From JAFGMQ01 sp036733345 (lineage in GTDB: Bacteria; Desulfobacterota; DSM-4660; Desulfatiglandales; Desulfatiglandaceae): DNA of 64,000 bases. Below the pieces are notes generated by a model. It was not told where the DNA came from, searched no databases, and saw nothing but the letters and a program-made list of their open reading frames with translations. The stretch lies in assembly GCA_036733345.1 (NCBI GenBank), contig DAINAR010000009.1:23116-87115 (forward strand), written 5' to 3'. Below, in pieces: positions 18,031 through 27,523 of this stretch. How positions within the stretch are numbered: the stretch's first letter is position 1; every line of letters starts with the position of its first letter. The position numbers were made by a program, and so were the translations under genes.

Positions 18031-19134
18031 ATGAAAAAATTGACTCACAAAGGTGTCGAAAATTTGATTCCCTATCCGCCAGGAAAGCCGATACAAGAGC
18101 TTGAGAGGGAGATGGGTATAAAGGGTTCAATAAAACTGGCATCCAACGAAAACCCCCTTGGGCCTTCACCGCTGGCTGTTAAGGCTATTATAGACAATGC
18201 TCATGAGTTACACAGGTATCCTGATGGGAATGGCTATTATCTGAGATCAAGGCTCAGTGAAAAATTCGGCGTGCCCTTTGATCAGATTATTCTTGGTAAT
18301 GGCTCAAACGAATTGATTGAATTAATTACTAGAACATTTCTGTCCTCTTCTGAAAACGTGGTTCAGGCTTATCCGACATTCCTTGTTTATGAAAAAATGG
18401 TAAAAGGGGCAGGGGCGCATATAATTTCAGTTCCGCTTTCAAATTTCAGGATTGATTTAGAAAGAATGCTTGAGGCTGTCACTCCCAGGACGAAAATTGT
18501 ATTTATAAATAATCCGAATAACCCGACAGGGACTGTGGTTAAGATTGGAGAGATGGCCGATTTTCTGAAAGAAATACCTGACGATGTAATTGTGGCGCTG
18601 GACGAGGCGTATATTGAATTTGCAACTGATAAAGATATTGCTAACGGTCTCAATCTTTTGAAAAGGCATGAATTATTGTTTGTATTGAGGACATTTTCGA
18701 AACTTTATGGCCTTGCAGGCCTCAGGATAGGATACGGCTTTGGTTCGAAAAGGCTCATTGGTTATATGAACAGGGTAAGACAACCATTTAATGCAAATAC
18801 ACTGGCCCAGGCCGCCGCTACAGCAGCTCTTGATGATTCCAGTTTTGTAGACAGGACACTCAAGACGGTTAGAGCAGGCCTGAGTTATTTATACAAGGCC
18901 CTGGATGATATGGAAATTGAGTATATTCCCACTCAAACAAATTTCTTTCTGATAAAAATGCCCTATGGCGGAAAAAAGATCTATGAGCTTATGCTGAAGG
19001 AAGGCGTTATTATTCGCTGTATGGACAGCTTTGGGCTTCCTGACTATATAAGAATTAATGCAGGGCTGCCGGAAGAAAATGAGAGGTTCATCAATACTTT
19101 AAAAATGGTTCTGAAAAGGCAAGACACAATATGA
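18031..19134 (+). CDS. hisC: Histidinol-phosphate aminotransferase
   Basis: A 367-residue PLP-dependent class I/II aminotransferase of the HisC type, which transaminates imidazole-acetol phosphate in histidine synthesis. It shows KLASNENPLGPSP, HRYPDGNGYYLR, LGNGSNELIEL, FINNPNNPTGT, ALDEAYIEFA and the PLP lysine motif RTFSKLYGLAGLRIGYG (Lys about residue 224). I place the start at the ATG at 18,031 because GAAGGG lies nine bases before it; the ATG nine bases earlier has that sequence directly against it. It overlaps cmk by four bases. Confidence 0.95.
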   Translation: MKKLTHKGVENLIPYPPGKPIQELEREMGIKGSIKLASNENPLGPSPLAVKAIIDNAHELHRYPDGNGYYLRSRLSEKFGVPFDQIILGNGSNELIELITRTFLSSSENVVQAYPTFLVYEKMVKGAGAHIISVPLSNFRIDLERMLEAVTPRTKIVFINNPNNPTGTVVKIGEMADFLKEIPDDVIVALDEAYIEFATDKDIANGLNLLKRHELLFVLRTFSKLYGLAGLRIGYGFGSKRLIGYMNRVRQPFNANTLAQAAATAALDDSSFVDRTLKTVRAGLSYLYKALDDMEIEYIPTQTNFFLIKMPYGGKKIYELMLKEGVIIRCMDSFGLPDYIRINAGLPEENERFINTLKMVLKRQDTI

Positions 19135-19808
19135 GTAACGTCATTACTGTTGATGGACCTGCAGGGTCAGGGAAAAGCACTGTCAGCCGTATTTTGGCCA
19201 GAAAATTAGATTATGTCTATCTGGATACAGGCGCAATGTATCGGGCCGTTGCTCTGGCAGCAAAAAGGAGTGGTGTAAGTACGGAGGACGGCAGTAAGCT
19301 GAAAGAGTTATGCAGTTCATTGGATTTAAGATATAAGTCAGATGAAGATCCGCCGAGGCTATTTCTTAATGGTGAAGATATATCCATGATAATAAGAAGC
19401 CCTTCCATGGATATGCTGTCTTCCCGTATATCTTCTGTCAAAGAGGTAAGGGAGTCCATGATTAGCCTTCAGCGCAGTATTTCCAGTGAAGCAAATATTG
19501 TTGCAGAAGGCAGGGATATGGGAACGGTAGTGTTTCCTGAAGCAAGGCACAAGTTTTTTTTGACAGCCTCGCATGAGGTTAGGGCTGAAAGGCGTTACCG
19601 TGAGAGACTAGGCAGGGGAGAGTCAATATCAAAAGATCATGTGTCAGAAGAAATGAAAAAAAGAGATCTTCAGGATACGAATCGAATTTTATCCCCCTTA
19701 ATACCGGCAAAGGATGCTATGTTGATTGACTCAACCCTGTTGTCTCCTGAGGAAATAGTTGCGGAGATAATAAGTCATTTAAAAAAAATAAGTGATAATG
19801 CAGTTTAA
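19131..19808 (+). CDS. cmk: Cytidylate kinase
   Basis: A 225-residue CMP/dCMP kinase. It has the P-loop VDGPAGSGKSTVSR at residues 7-20, YLDTGAMYRAVAL, a central insert as usual for bacterial CMP kinases, IVAEGRDMGTVVFPEA with the substrate-binding Arg-Asp pair, KFFLTAS and AERRYRE. Length is normal. Its ATG overlaps the hisC stop (ATGA), and rpsA follows after about 95 bases; the cmk-rpsA order is widely conserved. Confidence 0.97.
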   Translation: MSNVITVDGPAGSGKSTVSRILARKLDYVYLDTGAMYRAVALAAKRSGVSTEDGSKLKELCSSLDLRYKSDEDPPRLFLNGEDISMIIRSPSMDMLSSRISSVKEVRESMISLQRSISSEANIVAEGRDMGTVVFPEARHKFFLTASHEVRAERRYRERLGRGESISKDHVSEEMKKRDLQDTNRILSPLIPAKDAMLIDSTLLSPEEIVAEIISHLKKISDNAV

Positions 19809-19903
19809 TAAAATATTTAGTTGAAATATACTATTACCTTTGATAAAATTCATAAATTTAGATTTTAACTTAAAGCGTAAAAAATTAGGGGGTACTTATC
19901 TTA

Positions 19904-21811
19904 ATGGAAAAGTCAACAAACAAACTAACCGAAGAAACAATCTTTGAAGCCGAAAATTCACATGAGGAAAATAACCAGGAATCCTTTGACACAGAGAATG
20001 AATCAGAAGAAGCGGAAAATCAGGAAATCCAGGAAGATGATAACTTCATGGAATTATATGAAGAAAGCCTTAAAAGCATTCAGGAAGGAGAAGTCGTCGA
20101 AGGGGAAATAGTTCAAATAGATAAAGAATATGTCTTGGTAGATATCGGCTACAAATCAGAAGGTCAGATTAATATTCAGGAATTTATTGATCCGGAAGGT
20201 AATTTGACAGCCAAGGTTGGGGATAAAATAGAGGTACTCCTGGAACGCAGAGAAGATGACGAAGGCACCATAAGGCTTTCAAAGGAAAAAGCTGCTAAAA
20301 TTAAAATATGGGATGAGATTCGGGATATTTATGAAAATAATCTGACGATTAAAGGTACAATAATTTCCAGGGTCAAGGGAGGGCTTTCTGTAGATATTGG
20401 ACTTCAGGCCTTTTTGCCAGGTTCACAGGTCGATTTGAGGCCCATCAGGGATATGGATACATTGGTGGGCCAGGAATTAGAATTTAAAATTGTTAAATAC
20501 AACAAACGACGTGGAAATATTGTTTTATCCCGCCGGGCAATTCTTGAAGCAGAACGCCTGTCCTTAAGAGACGAAACCCTTAAGCTCCTTGAAGAGGGTG
20601 CGGTGCTTGAAGGTACGGTCAAAAATGTAACGGATTATGGCCTGTTTATTGATCTTGGAGGTATCGACGGACTGGTTCATATTACAGATATGTCGTGGGG
20701 AAGGGTTGGCCATCCTTCGGAAATGCACAAAGTTGGAGACAAAATAGAAGTAAAGATTCTGGATTTTGATAATGAAAAAGAAAGAGTTTCCCTTGGAATA
20801 AAACAGCTTACAGCCGATCCATGGAGCGAGACTGAAAAGAGATATCCAATAGGCACAATAATCAAAGGTCGCGTTGTAAGTCTCACGGATTATGGCGTAT
20901 TTGTTGAAGTCGAGCAGGGTGTAGAGGGTCTTATTCATGTTTCCGAAATGTCCTGGACCAGGAAAATCAGACACCCATCTCAGGTTTTAAACGTAGGGGA
21001 TATTGTTGATACAATGGTTTTGGACATTGATGTTGCTAAAAAGAGAATTTCTTTAGGAATGAAACAAGTTGAACCAAATCCATGGGATGTAATCGAAGAA
21101 AAATATCCTGTAGGAACTACTATCGAGGGAAAAATAAAAAATATAACTGATTTTGGGATTTTCATAGGCATTGACGAAGGGATTGACGGCCTTGTTCATA
21201 TATCTGATATATCATGGACGAGAAGGATTAAGCATCCTTCGGAGATATATAAAAAGGGACAGGAGGTTCAGGCTGTGGTGCTCAATATTGATAAAGAAAA
21301 TGAGCGGTTTTCTCTGGGCATTAAACAATTAACCCCTGACCCATGGGATGAAATTCCAAAGAAATATAAACCCGGTACCCGTGTTACAGGAACTGTCACA
21401 AACGTGACCGATTTCGGCCTTTTCCTTGAACTGGAGGAAGGGGTTGAAGGGCTTATTCATATTTCCGAAGTAGCCGGAGATAAACGTGGAAATCCTCTGT
21501 CAAGATTTCAAAATGATGATGTTATTCAAGCCAAGGTTATCAATGTTTCGCGGGAAGAGAAAAAAATTGGCCTTTCTATCAGAAAACTTGAAGAAACTTC
21601 GGAAAAGGAAAGCTTTAAAAATTATTTAGGCAACCAGGAGGAAGCTAGATCAAACCTTGGGGATCTATTAAGAGAAGAGATGATGAACCTTCAACAGCAG
21701 AATTCGTCAGGCAGTGAGGAAACAGGGGCGACTGATTCTTCTGAGGAAGTTCACGAAACTGAATCGAATGAAAATGGGAAGGAAGAATCTGACAGCAATG
21801 AGTCTGCCTGA
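19904..21811 (+). CDS. rpsA: 30S ribosomal protein S1
   Basis: A 635-residue S1 with six OB-fold S1 repeats. They start near residues 63, 149, 233, 318, 405 and 492; the first two are the divergent ribosome-binding pair, and repeats 3-6 each carry the pattern GxVxxxTDYGxFVxL...GLVHISxxSW. Both ends are acidic and low complexity: an about 60-residue Glu/Asn-rich N-terminal extension and a Ser/Glu tail of about 40. The ATG follows AGGGGG at a rather long spacing of about eleven bases. It is followed by hairpins that probably end the transcript. Confidence 0.97.
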   Translation: MEKSTNKLTEETIFEAENSHEENNQESFDTENESEEAENQEIQEDDNFMELYEESLKSIQEGEVVEGEIVQIDKEYVLVDIGYKSEGQINIQEFIDPEGNLTAKVGDKIEVLLERREDDEGTIRLSKEKAAKIKIWDEIRDIYENNLTIKGTIISRVKGGLSVDIGLQAFLPGSQVDLRPIRDMDTLVGQELEFKIVKYNKRRGNIVLSRRAILEAERLSLRDETLKLLEEGAVLEGTVKNVTDYGLFIDLGGIDGLVHITDMSWGRVGHPSEMHKVGDKIEVKILDFDNEKERVSLGIKQLTADPWSETEKRYPIGTIIKGRVVSLTDYGVFVEVEQGVEGLIHVSEMSWTRKIRHPSQVLNVGDIVDTMVLDIDVAKKRISLGMKQVEPNPWDVIEEKYPVGTTIEGKIKNITDFGIFIGIDEGIDGLVHISDISWTRRIKHPSEIYKKGQEVQAVVLNIDKENERFSLGIKQLTPDPWDEIPKKYKPGTRVTGTVTNVTDFGLFLELEEGVEGLIHISEVAGDKRGNPLSRFQNDDVIQAKVINVSREEKKIGLSIRKLEETSEKESFKNYLGNQEEARSNLGDLLREEMMNLQQQNSSGSEETGATDSSEEVHETESNENGKEESDSNESA

Positions 21812-21822
21812 TTGAAGTCTTT

Positions 21823-21915
21823 TAAGCTGTTCCCTGGTGACAGCTTTTTACTTATAAAAAAACAGGAAAAGTAAAGTAGTATAAGGTTAGTTTTTCTACT
21901 ACTTCTTTTCCTGTA
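21823..21915 (+). terminator. Two hairpins after rpsA
   Basis: AAGCTGT-(9)-ACAGCTT followed by TTT at 21,824-21,849 is a short intrinsic terminator. A second, longer stem from ACAGGAAAAG (21,862) to CTTTTCCTGT (about 21,914) has a nearly perfect 19-20-base stem and could act from either direction. Together they separate rpsA from sppA. Confidence 0.7.
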
Positions 21916-21973
21916 TTCTAATTTTTCCAATATTCAACAATTCATTTTTTTACGATACCTGAACTTCCGCAAA

Positions 21974-22879
21974 ATGGCAGGGAAAAAACATCCAATATTG
22001 ACAGTTTTGATTATTCTGACAGGCATAGCAATTGTTTTGGGCGTAGTTATGTTTGTTATATCGGGAATCTCTGCCACTTCCTCAAAATTCTCTTTCAAAG
22101 AGAAAGTGGGCGTTATTTCGATAGAGGGCACTATTTCCCAGTCCAGAAAAATTACGTCTCAGTTGGCTAAGTTCAGGAAAGACAATCAGATCAAAGCAAT
22201 AGTATTGAGGATCGATTCTCCAGGAGGGCAAGTAGGGCCTACCCAGGAAATCTTCCGGGAAATACAGAAAATCGTTCAATCAAAAAAGGTAATTGCATCA
22301 TTAGGCTCTGTAGCTGCTTCCGGGGGATATTATATTGCAGCTGCAGCCGATAAGATTGTTGCCGCCCCGGGAACCATCACAGGCAGTATCGGCGTAATTA
22401 TGCAGTTCATTAGAATTGAAGACCTTTTAAAGAAGATAGGGATTGATTTTGAAACCTTAAAAAGCGGAGAATTTAAAGATATCGGTTCTCCGGGAAGAGA
22501 GCTGACAGAACGTGACAGAGAGATCCTTAATGCGGTGATACAGGATATACAGAGACAATTCGTGGAGGGAGTGGCTATTGGTCGGAATCTTGACCTGGAA
22601 AAAGTGCGTGAAATAGCTGATGGACGAATTTTCTCTGGAGCCCAGGCCAGGGAATTAGGTCTTGTTGATGAATTGGGTAATTTTGAGGATGCTGTCGAAA
22701 TAGCCAAGGAACTGGCCGGGATTAAAGGAGAAGTGACACTTGTTTATCCTGAAAAAGATACCCTGGATTTATGGAATCTATTTCTTGATGCTACCGGAAA
22801 GTCCCTGATTAAATTACTCCAGAATATAAAGCCTCAAGTCGAATACAGGTGGAAGATGGAGCTTCTTGGCGGGCAATGA
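21974..22879 (+). CDS. sppA: Signal peptide peptidase SppA (short form)
   Basis: A 301-residue SppA of the short, single-domain type that cleaves signal-peptide remnants in the membrane. Residues 7-30 form a membrane anchor. The core contains VGVISIEGTI, AIVLRIDSPGG, LGSVAASGGYYIA with the nucleophile Ser (about 116), TGSIGVI, and SGEFKDIGSP with the catalytic Lys (about 168). Length fits the short bacterial form. It ends two bases before the convergent TsaC-like gene. Confidence 0.95.
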   Translation: MAGKKHPILTVLIILTGIAIVLGVVMFVISGISATSSKFSFKEKVGVISIEGTISQSRKITSQLAKFRKDNQIKAIVLRIDSPGGQVGPTQEIFREIQKIVQSKKVIASLGSVAASGGYYIAAAADKIVAAPGTITGSIGVIMQFIRIEDLLKKIGIDFETLKSGEFKDIGSPGRELTERDREILNAVIQDIQRQFVEGVAIGRNLDLEKVREIADGRIFSGAQARELGLVDELGNFEDAVEIAKELAGIKGEVTLVYPEKDTLDLWNLFLDATGKSLIKLLQNIKPQVEYRWKMELLGGQ

Positions 22880-22881
22880 GG

Positions 22882-23511
22882 TTAGATAAAACTGCTAATG
22901 TCCCCTTTCCCCTCTCGTATAACTTCGGGTTTATCATCAATCAATGAAATTACGCTTGAAGGGCTTGCATAGAGTTCACCACCATCAATTATAACATCAA
23001 GATGTGCACCAAAGGCCTCCTTTAGAAAATAGGGATCATCATAACCTGCACTGGTGCTTATAATAGGTCTTCCAAGAGCTTGAACAATAGCAAGGCAAAT
23101 CCTGTTGTCCGGAATACGGATTCCTACGGTTTTCCTTTTGCTTAACATAATTTTTGGCACCAGTCTGGTGCCCTCCAGGATAAAAGTGTAGGCACCAGGG
23201 AGAAACCGATTCATAGTCTTGTATGCATAATTGGAAACTATGGCATAGCGACTTATCTCTTTTAGAGAATCGCAGATGAATGAGAATGGTTTATTAAATG
23301 GTCTATTCTTCAGCCTGTAGATAAGCTGTATACCCTTTTTGTTAAAAAGATCACATCCGATCCCGTAAAATGTATCTGTAGGATATGCAATCAGCCCTCC
23401 GTTCTCCAGAACTTCAGTCACGCGATCGATGAGACGTTGCTGGGGATTATCCGGATTAATTGAAAGAATTAAGGCTTTTCTGTTTGTTCCCAAAGGATTA
23501 TTTTTAGCCAT
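22882..23511 (-). CDS. Threonylcarbamoyl-AMP synthase-like protein (Sua5/YciO/YrdC)
   Basis: A 209-residue YrdC-fold protein. It has GGLIAYPTDTFYGIGCD near residue 34, YRLKNRPFNKPFSFIC with the KxR...PF pattern, the MNRFLPGAYTFIL strand, KRKTVGIRIPD and RPIISTSAGYDDP, all family signatures. TsaC/Sua5 makes threonylcarbamoyl-AMP for the t6A37 tRNA modification; the YciO subgroup has a related but less clear role. The insertion DLFNKKGIQLIYRLK and the stand-alone short form suit TsaC or YciO about equally, so no symbol is given. It converges on sppA. Confidence 0.88.
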   Translation of the reverse strand: MAKNNPLGTNRKALILSINPDNPQQRLIDRVTEVLENGGLIAYPTDTFYGIGCDLFNKKGIQLIYRLKNRPFNKPFSFICDSLKEISRYAIVSNYAYKTMNRFLPGAYTFILEGTRLVPKIMLSKRKTVGIRIPDNRICLAIVQALGRPIISTSAGYDDPYFLKEAFGAHLDVIIDGGELYASPSSVISLIDDKPEVIREGKGDISSFI

Positions 23512-23645
23512 AATTTAAAACTCTATATTTTAACTGCAATTATTAGTATCATACATATCTTTACGGAATATTAAGAATTACCATTATAATCTTTAAGTTT
23601 TTGCCCTGTTATAAAGATATATAAAATTAAATAAGGAGTGCTTAT

Positions 23646-24422
23646 ATGGATCCTGATCTGATTTTGACTTTCTTCTCATTCATATTCGGACTTGCTTTGG
23701 GAAGTTTTTTAAACGTATGCATATATCGCATTCCTCTCAAAGAATCAGTAATAAGTCCTCCTTCCAAATGTCCTCAATGCGGTAAAAGGATAAAATTTTA
23801 TGATAACATTCCTCTCTTAAGTTTCATACTATTATCTGGAAAATGCAGGTATTGTAATAATCCAATTTCATGGCGTTATCCGATTGTTGAAACTATAACC
23901 GGATTATTAAGTATAGCCCTGTTTATCAGATACGGCTTAAGCTTTCAATATTTTATCCTGCTTTTTTTTGCGATGGCCCTTGTAACAATCAGTTTTATTG
24001 ATCTTGACCATCAGATTATTCCTAACATAATTTCCCTGCCGGGGATTCTGGCGGGATTGGTAGTTTCTATTGTCTTTGAGCATGTCTTGTGGCTTGATTC
24101 ATTCATAGGTATTATTGTGGGTGGGGGGGCTCTCTATTTAATAGGCTGGGGCTACGAATTCATAACAGGCAAAGAAGGGATTGGAGGGGGTGATGTAAAG
24201 CTGTTGGCAATGATAGGCGCATGGTTGGGGTGGAGACCTTTAGCCCTTATTGTGCTTATGTCTTCTCTTGTTGGCATCATAATTGGCTCTGTATTCCTGC
24301 TGATGTCCGGCAAGGGTCTCAGGTCCAGAATACCTTTTGGGCCATTCCTTTCAATTGGAAGTCTGCTTTATCTCTTTTTTGGCCGTGAACTGACAAACTG
24401 GTATTTTTGTTTATTTTTATAG
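23646..24422 (+). CDS. pilD: Prepilin peptidase / N-methyltransferase
   Basis: A 258-residue polytopic membrane aspartate protease that cleaves and N-methylates type IV prepilins or type II secretion pseudopilins. The N-terminal methyltransferase-type domain has SFLNVCIYRIP, the four-Cys zinc motif CPQCG...CRYC, and NIPLLSF. Catalytic Asp motifs are FIDLDHQIIPNII and GGGDVKLLAMIGAWLGW. About seven to eight hydrophobic segments are visible. AAGGAG precedes the ATG. A histidine kinase and a sigma-54 response regulator follow on the same strand, an arrangement recalling pilD with pilS/pilR. Confidence 0.96.
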   Translation: MDPDLILTFFSFIFGLALGSFLNVCIYRIPLKESVISPPSKCPQCGKRIKFYDNIPLLSFILLSGKCRYCNNPISWRYPIVETITGLLSIALFIRYGLSFQYFILLFFAMALVTISFIDLDHQIIPNIISLPGILAGLVVSIVFEHVLWLDSFIGIIVGGGALYLIGWGYEFITGKEGIGGGDVKLLAMIGAWLGWRPLALIVLMSSLVGIIIGSVFLLMSGKGLRSRIPFGPFLSIGSLLYLFFGRELTNWYFCLFL

Positions 24423-24434
24423 CGAGGACTTGCC

Positions 24435-25970
24435 TTGCGGTTTTCCTTTTACAGTTTAACGACAGGTATACTGGCATATCTGACCTTCTTAATCCTATCG
24501 TCAATGCTGCTTATTAATGTAGTTATGATGAAATTTGCCGAGAGAGATCTTATACAGGCTAAAGGAAAAACAGGTGAACTGTTTCTTCAAATGATTGCTC
24601 AAACAGTTGGATGTGAAGCCTGTGACGATAAGAAAAAACTGCTGGATTTAGAAACAAATATTTATCTTAAAAAATATATCAAGAGTCAACTTCAGGCCTC
24701 TGGATTTGATAATTTGATTATATTGAATAGCGAAAAGGAAAATATCTTCACTATCAATTATTCAAATATAGCAGAAAATGAAGTGACAAGAGCTGCTCTG
24801 AAGGCCCTGGAGACAAAGGAAACCGTTTTCAGTTTTTACGGTTTAACCTGGGGGGTAATCTGGCCCGGAAAAAAAAGGCTGAATATTGCCACGCCAATTT
24901 TTTCCCGGGATCAACTTACAGGCGCTGTAACAGTATCCGGGAGCCTGAGCCCAATATATCAGAAACTGAGAAAGTCAGAAAAGATTTTCTTCATATATAT
25001 TTTAATGAATACTGTCATTTTTGTCCTGTTCGGGATTTTTCTCTTATCCAGAAACATCCTGAATCCTATCAATAAATTGCTGGATATTGCCGAAACATTT
25101 AAGGAGGGGGAACCCTTTCCTGAATTGGCCCATTCATCCAGAAATGAAATAGGCCATCTTTATAGTTCTCTGAATATGATGGTAAAACGCATTGAGGAAA
25201 ATAAAAAGGAATTAAAGGAACATATCTCATCATTAAAAAAGGCAAATCAGGAGCTAAAAAGTGCCCAGGGAGAAATAATAAGATCTGAAAAACTGGCCTC
25301 AGTGGGTCGACTGGCAACAGGGGTTGCACATGAAATAGGAAATCCTATCGGCATTATTCTGGGGTATCTGGATTTGCTGAAAAGAGAGGACTTAAATGAA
25401 GAGGAAAGACAGGATTTTCTGGAACGTACCGAATTAGAAATAACCAGAATTAGCCAGATAATCAGACAACTTCTTGATTTTTCAAGACCTACAGGCGGTG
25501 AAATCCAGAAAACAAACTTGCATGGATTAATCATAGAAACCCTTAACATGTTGAAACCCCAGCCAGTAATGTCTGGAATTGAGTTGAAAACATACTTGAA
25601 TGCTTTAAATGATATCATCTGGGCAGATCCCAACCAGATAAAACAGGTGCTTTTAAACATTATAATTAATTCAATTGACGCTCTGGAAACAGTCAGTCAC
25701 AGAAAGATCCTGGTAATAGAGACTTCTGATAATGAAAGTTCTATTAAACTGAAAATAACGGATACGGGCACAGGAATCGGAGAAAAGGATATTGCACGCA
25801 TTTTTGATCCTTTTTATACTACTAAAGAGCCCGGCAAAGGAACTGGCTTGGGCCTGTCAATATGCTACAGGATTATTGATAGTCTGGGAGGTTCTATCCG
25901 CGTTGAAAGTCCGGCTGGAGAGGGGATGACTGTAATTATAGAAATTCCTGTTGAAGACATTGATAAATAA
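24435..25970 (+). CDS. Membrane sensor histidine kinase with HAMP domain
   Basis: A 511-residue kinase. TM1 is at about residues 9-30, a periplasmic sensor of about 150 residues follows, and TM2 is at about 185-206. Then come a HAMP linker (NPINKLLDIAETFKEG...), a coiled coil, the H-box VGRLATGVAHEIGNPIG with the phospho-acceptor His, and an intact ATPase with the N-box LLNIIINSIDAL, DTGTGIG, FDPFYTTKEPGKGTGLGL. The start is TTG with GAGGA six bases upstream. It lies 12 bases after pilD and 114 before a sigma-54 response regulator, which is its probable partner. PilS normally has more membrane spans, so the pilS name is not used. Confidence 0.93.
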   Translation: MRFSFYSLTTGILAYLTFLILSSMLLINVVMMKFAERDLIQAKGKTGELFLQMIAQTVGCEACDDKKKLLDLETNIYLKKYIKSQLQASGFDNLIILNSEKENIFTINYSNIAENEVTRAALKALETKETVFSFYGLTWGVIWPGKKRLNIATPIFSRDQLTGAVTVSGSLSPIYQKLRKSEKIFFIYILMNTVIFVLFGIFLLSRNILNPINKLLDIAETFKEGEPFPELAHSSRNEIGHLYSSLNMMVKRIEENKKELKEHISSLKKANQELKSAQGEIIRSEKLASVGRLATGVAHEIGNPIGIILGYLDLLKREDLNEEERQDFLERTELEITRISQIIRQLLDFSRPTGGEIQKTNLHGLIIETLNMLKPQPVMSGIELKTYLNALNDIIWADPNQIKQVLLNIIINSIDALETVSHRKILVIETSDNESSIKLKITDTGTGIGEKDIARIFDPFYTTKEPGKGTGLGLSICYRIIDSLGGSIRVESPAGEGMTVIIEIPVEDIDK

Positions 25971-26084
25971 ACTGAAACAGAATCTTGGGATATTGTCTTA
26001 GATTTTTATGTAAAAATACACTTTAAGGAGATTTGCAATACTCTTTGGCAGGATTGTAAAGGGTCAAAAGCCTGGAGATAAAAT

Positions 26085-27464
26085 ATGAGCCAGCAACGTG
26101 TTCTTGTAATAGATGATGAAGAAAACATGCGCCATATGCTGAAGACTATCCTCCACAAAGAAGCTTATGCGGTTGAAACTGCGTCAGATGGACTGGAAGC
26201 TCTTGAGCAAATGCAACGATCTGATTTTAATTACATTCTTTGTGATATTCGAATGCCCCGCATGGATGGAATAGGTTTTCTTAAAGAGGCAAAGGAAAAA
26301 TATCCCGATAAAACTATAATAATGATGTCGGCTTACGGATCAATTGAAACAGCGCTCAAAGCAATGAAAGACGGGGCATATGATTATATATCAAAGCCTT
26401 TTAAGGCCGATGAAGTATTGTTGACTCTGAAAAAAGCTGAGGAGCGGGAGCGCCTTAGAGAAGAAAATCTGGAGCTCAGGACAAGAATCAGTGAAGTGGA
26501 GGAAAAGTATTCATTTCAGAATATTATTGCCAGAAGTGAAGTTATGGCAAGAGTTTTTGATATTGTAAATAAAGTATCTCAGCATAAGACTACTATTCTT
26601 ATTACAGGAGAAAGCGGAACCGGCAAGGAATTAATCGCCAAAGCCATCCATTCAAGCGGCTCCAGGTCTTCCCGTTCCCTTGTAACCATTAACTGCGGAG
26701 GAATTCCGTATAATCTTCTTGAAAGCGAGTTGTTTGGATATAAAAAGGGTGCTTTTACAGATGCATTCAAGGACAAACCGGGACGGTTTGAAGAGGCCGA
26801 TGGAGGAACCATACTGCTTGATGAGATAGGGGAAATGCCTTTGGCTTTGCAGGTTAAGCTTCTGCGTGTTTTGCAGGAAGAAGAGATTATGCCCCTTGGC
26901 GGAGTTGGTTCTAAAAGGATTGATGTCAGGGTGCTTGTATCAACATCCAAGGATCTGGAAAAAGAAGTAAGCCATGGAAGATTCCGTGAAGATCTTTTTT
27001 ACAGGATTAACGTTATGCCCATTCATTTGCCCCCGCTTAGAGCAAGGCGTGGAGATATTCCTCTTCTGGCGGGTTACTTTCTTAATCTGTTCAACAACAA
27101 GTTAAAAAAAAATATTGAGGGACTTTCATCAGAAGCCATGTCTGTTCTTATAGAATACAGATGGCCAGGTAATGTAAGAGAACTTGAAAATGTAATGGAA
27201 AGGGCGGCTTTACTCACAGCTGGCAGATGGGTGACGCCGGCGGAGCTTCCTGCAAAGCTGGCTAAAATAAATAAATCACCTCTTTATTACTTAAACCCTG
27301 AAGATGGCCTTTCAATTAAAGAGGCCTCCAGGTGGCTTCAGCGCCGTTTAATTGAGGAAGCCCTGAGGAGGACAGGTGGAAATAGAACAAAGGCCGCCGA
27401 ACTCCTGGAGATTAGTCGCCCGATGCTTATTGCGAAGATCAGGGAATACAGTCTGGAAGCTTAA
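26085..27464 (+). CDS. Sigma-54-dependent response regulator (NtrC family)
   Basis: A 459-residue regulator with a receiver domain (phospho-Asp about residue 54 in CDIRMPRMDG), an AAA+ domain with Walker A ITGESGTGKELIAKAIH, Walker B GGTILLDEIGEM, and a C-terminal Fis-type helix-turn-helix, NRTKAAELLEISRPMLIAKI. The sigma-54-contacting loop reads KGAFTDA where the consensus is GAFTGA; this variant occurs in natural activators. It is probably phosphorylated by the adjacent kinase, and the pilD context suggests control of pilus or secretion genes. Convergent with rarA. Confidence 0.95.
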   Translation: MSQQRVLVIDDEENMRHMLKTILHKEAYAVETASDGLEALEQMQRSDFNYILCDIRMPRMDGIGFLKEAKEKYPDKTIIMMSAYGSIETALKAMKDGAYDYISKPFKADEVLLTLKKAEERERLREENLELRTRISEVEEKYSFQNIIARSEVMARVFDIVNKVSQHKTTILITGESGTGKELIAKAIHSSGSRSSRSLVTINCGGIPYNLLESELFGYKKGAFTDAFKDKPGRFEEADGGTILLDEIGEMPLALQVKLLRVLQEEEIMPLGGVGSKRIDVRVLVSTSKDLEKEVSHGRFREDLFYRINVMPIHLPPLRARRGDIPLLAGYFLNLFNNKLKKNIEGLSSEAMSVLIEYRWPGNVRELENVMERAALLTAGRWVTPAELPAKLAKINKSPLYYLNPEDGLSIKEASRWLQRRLIEEALRRTGGNRTKAAELLEISRPMLIAKIREYSLEA

Positions 27465-27523
27465 GGTTGCGTTATATATAATTTTACTGCTGCAGGTGAG
27501 CGCAATTACTCTTGCTGTAATTT

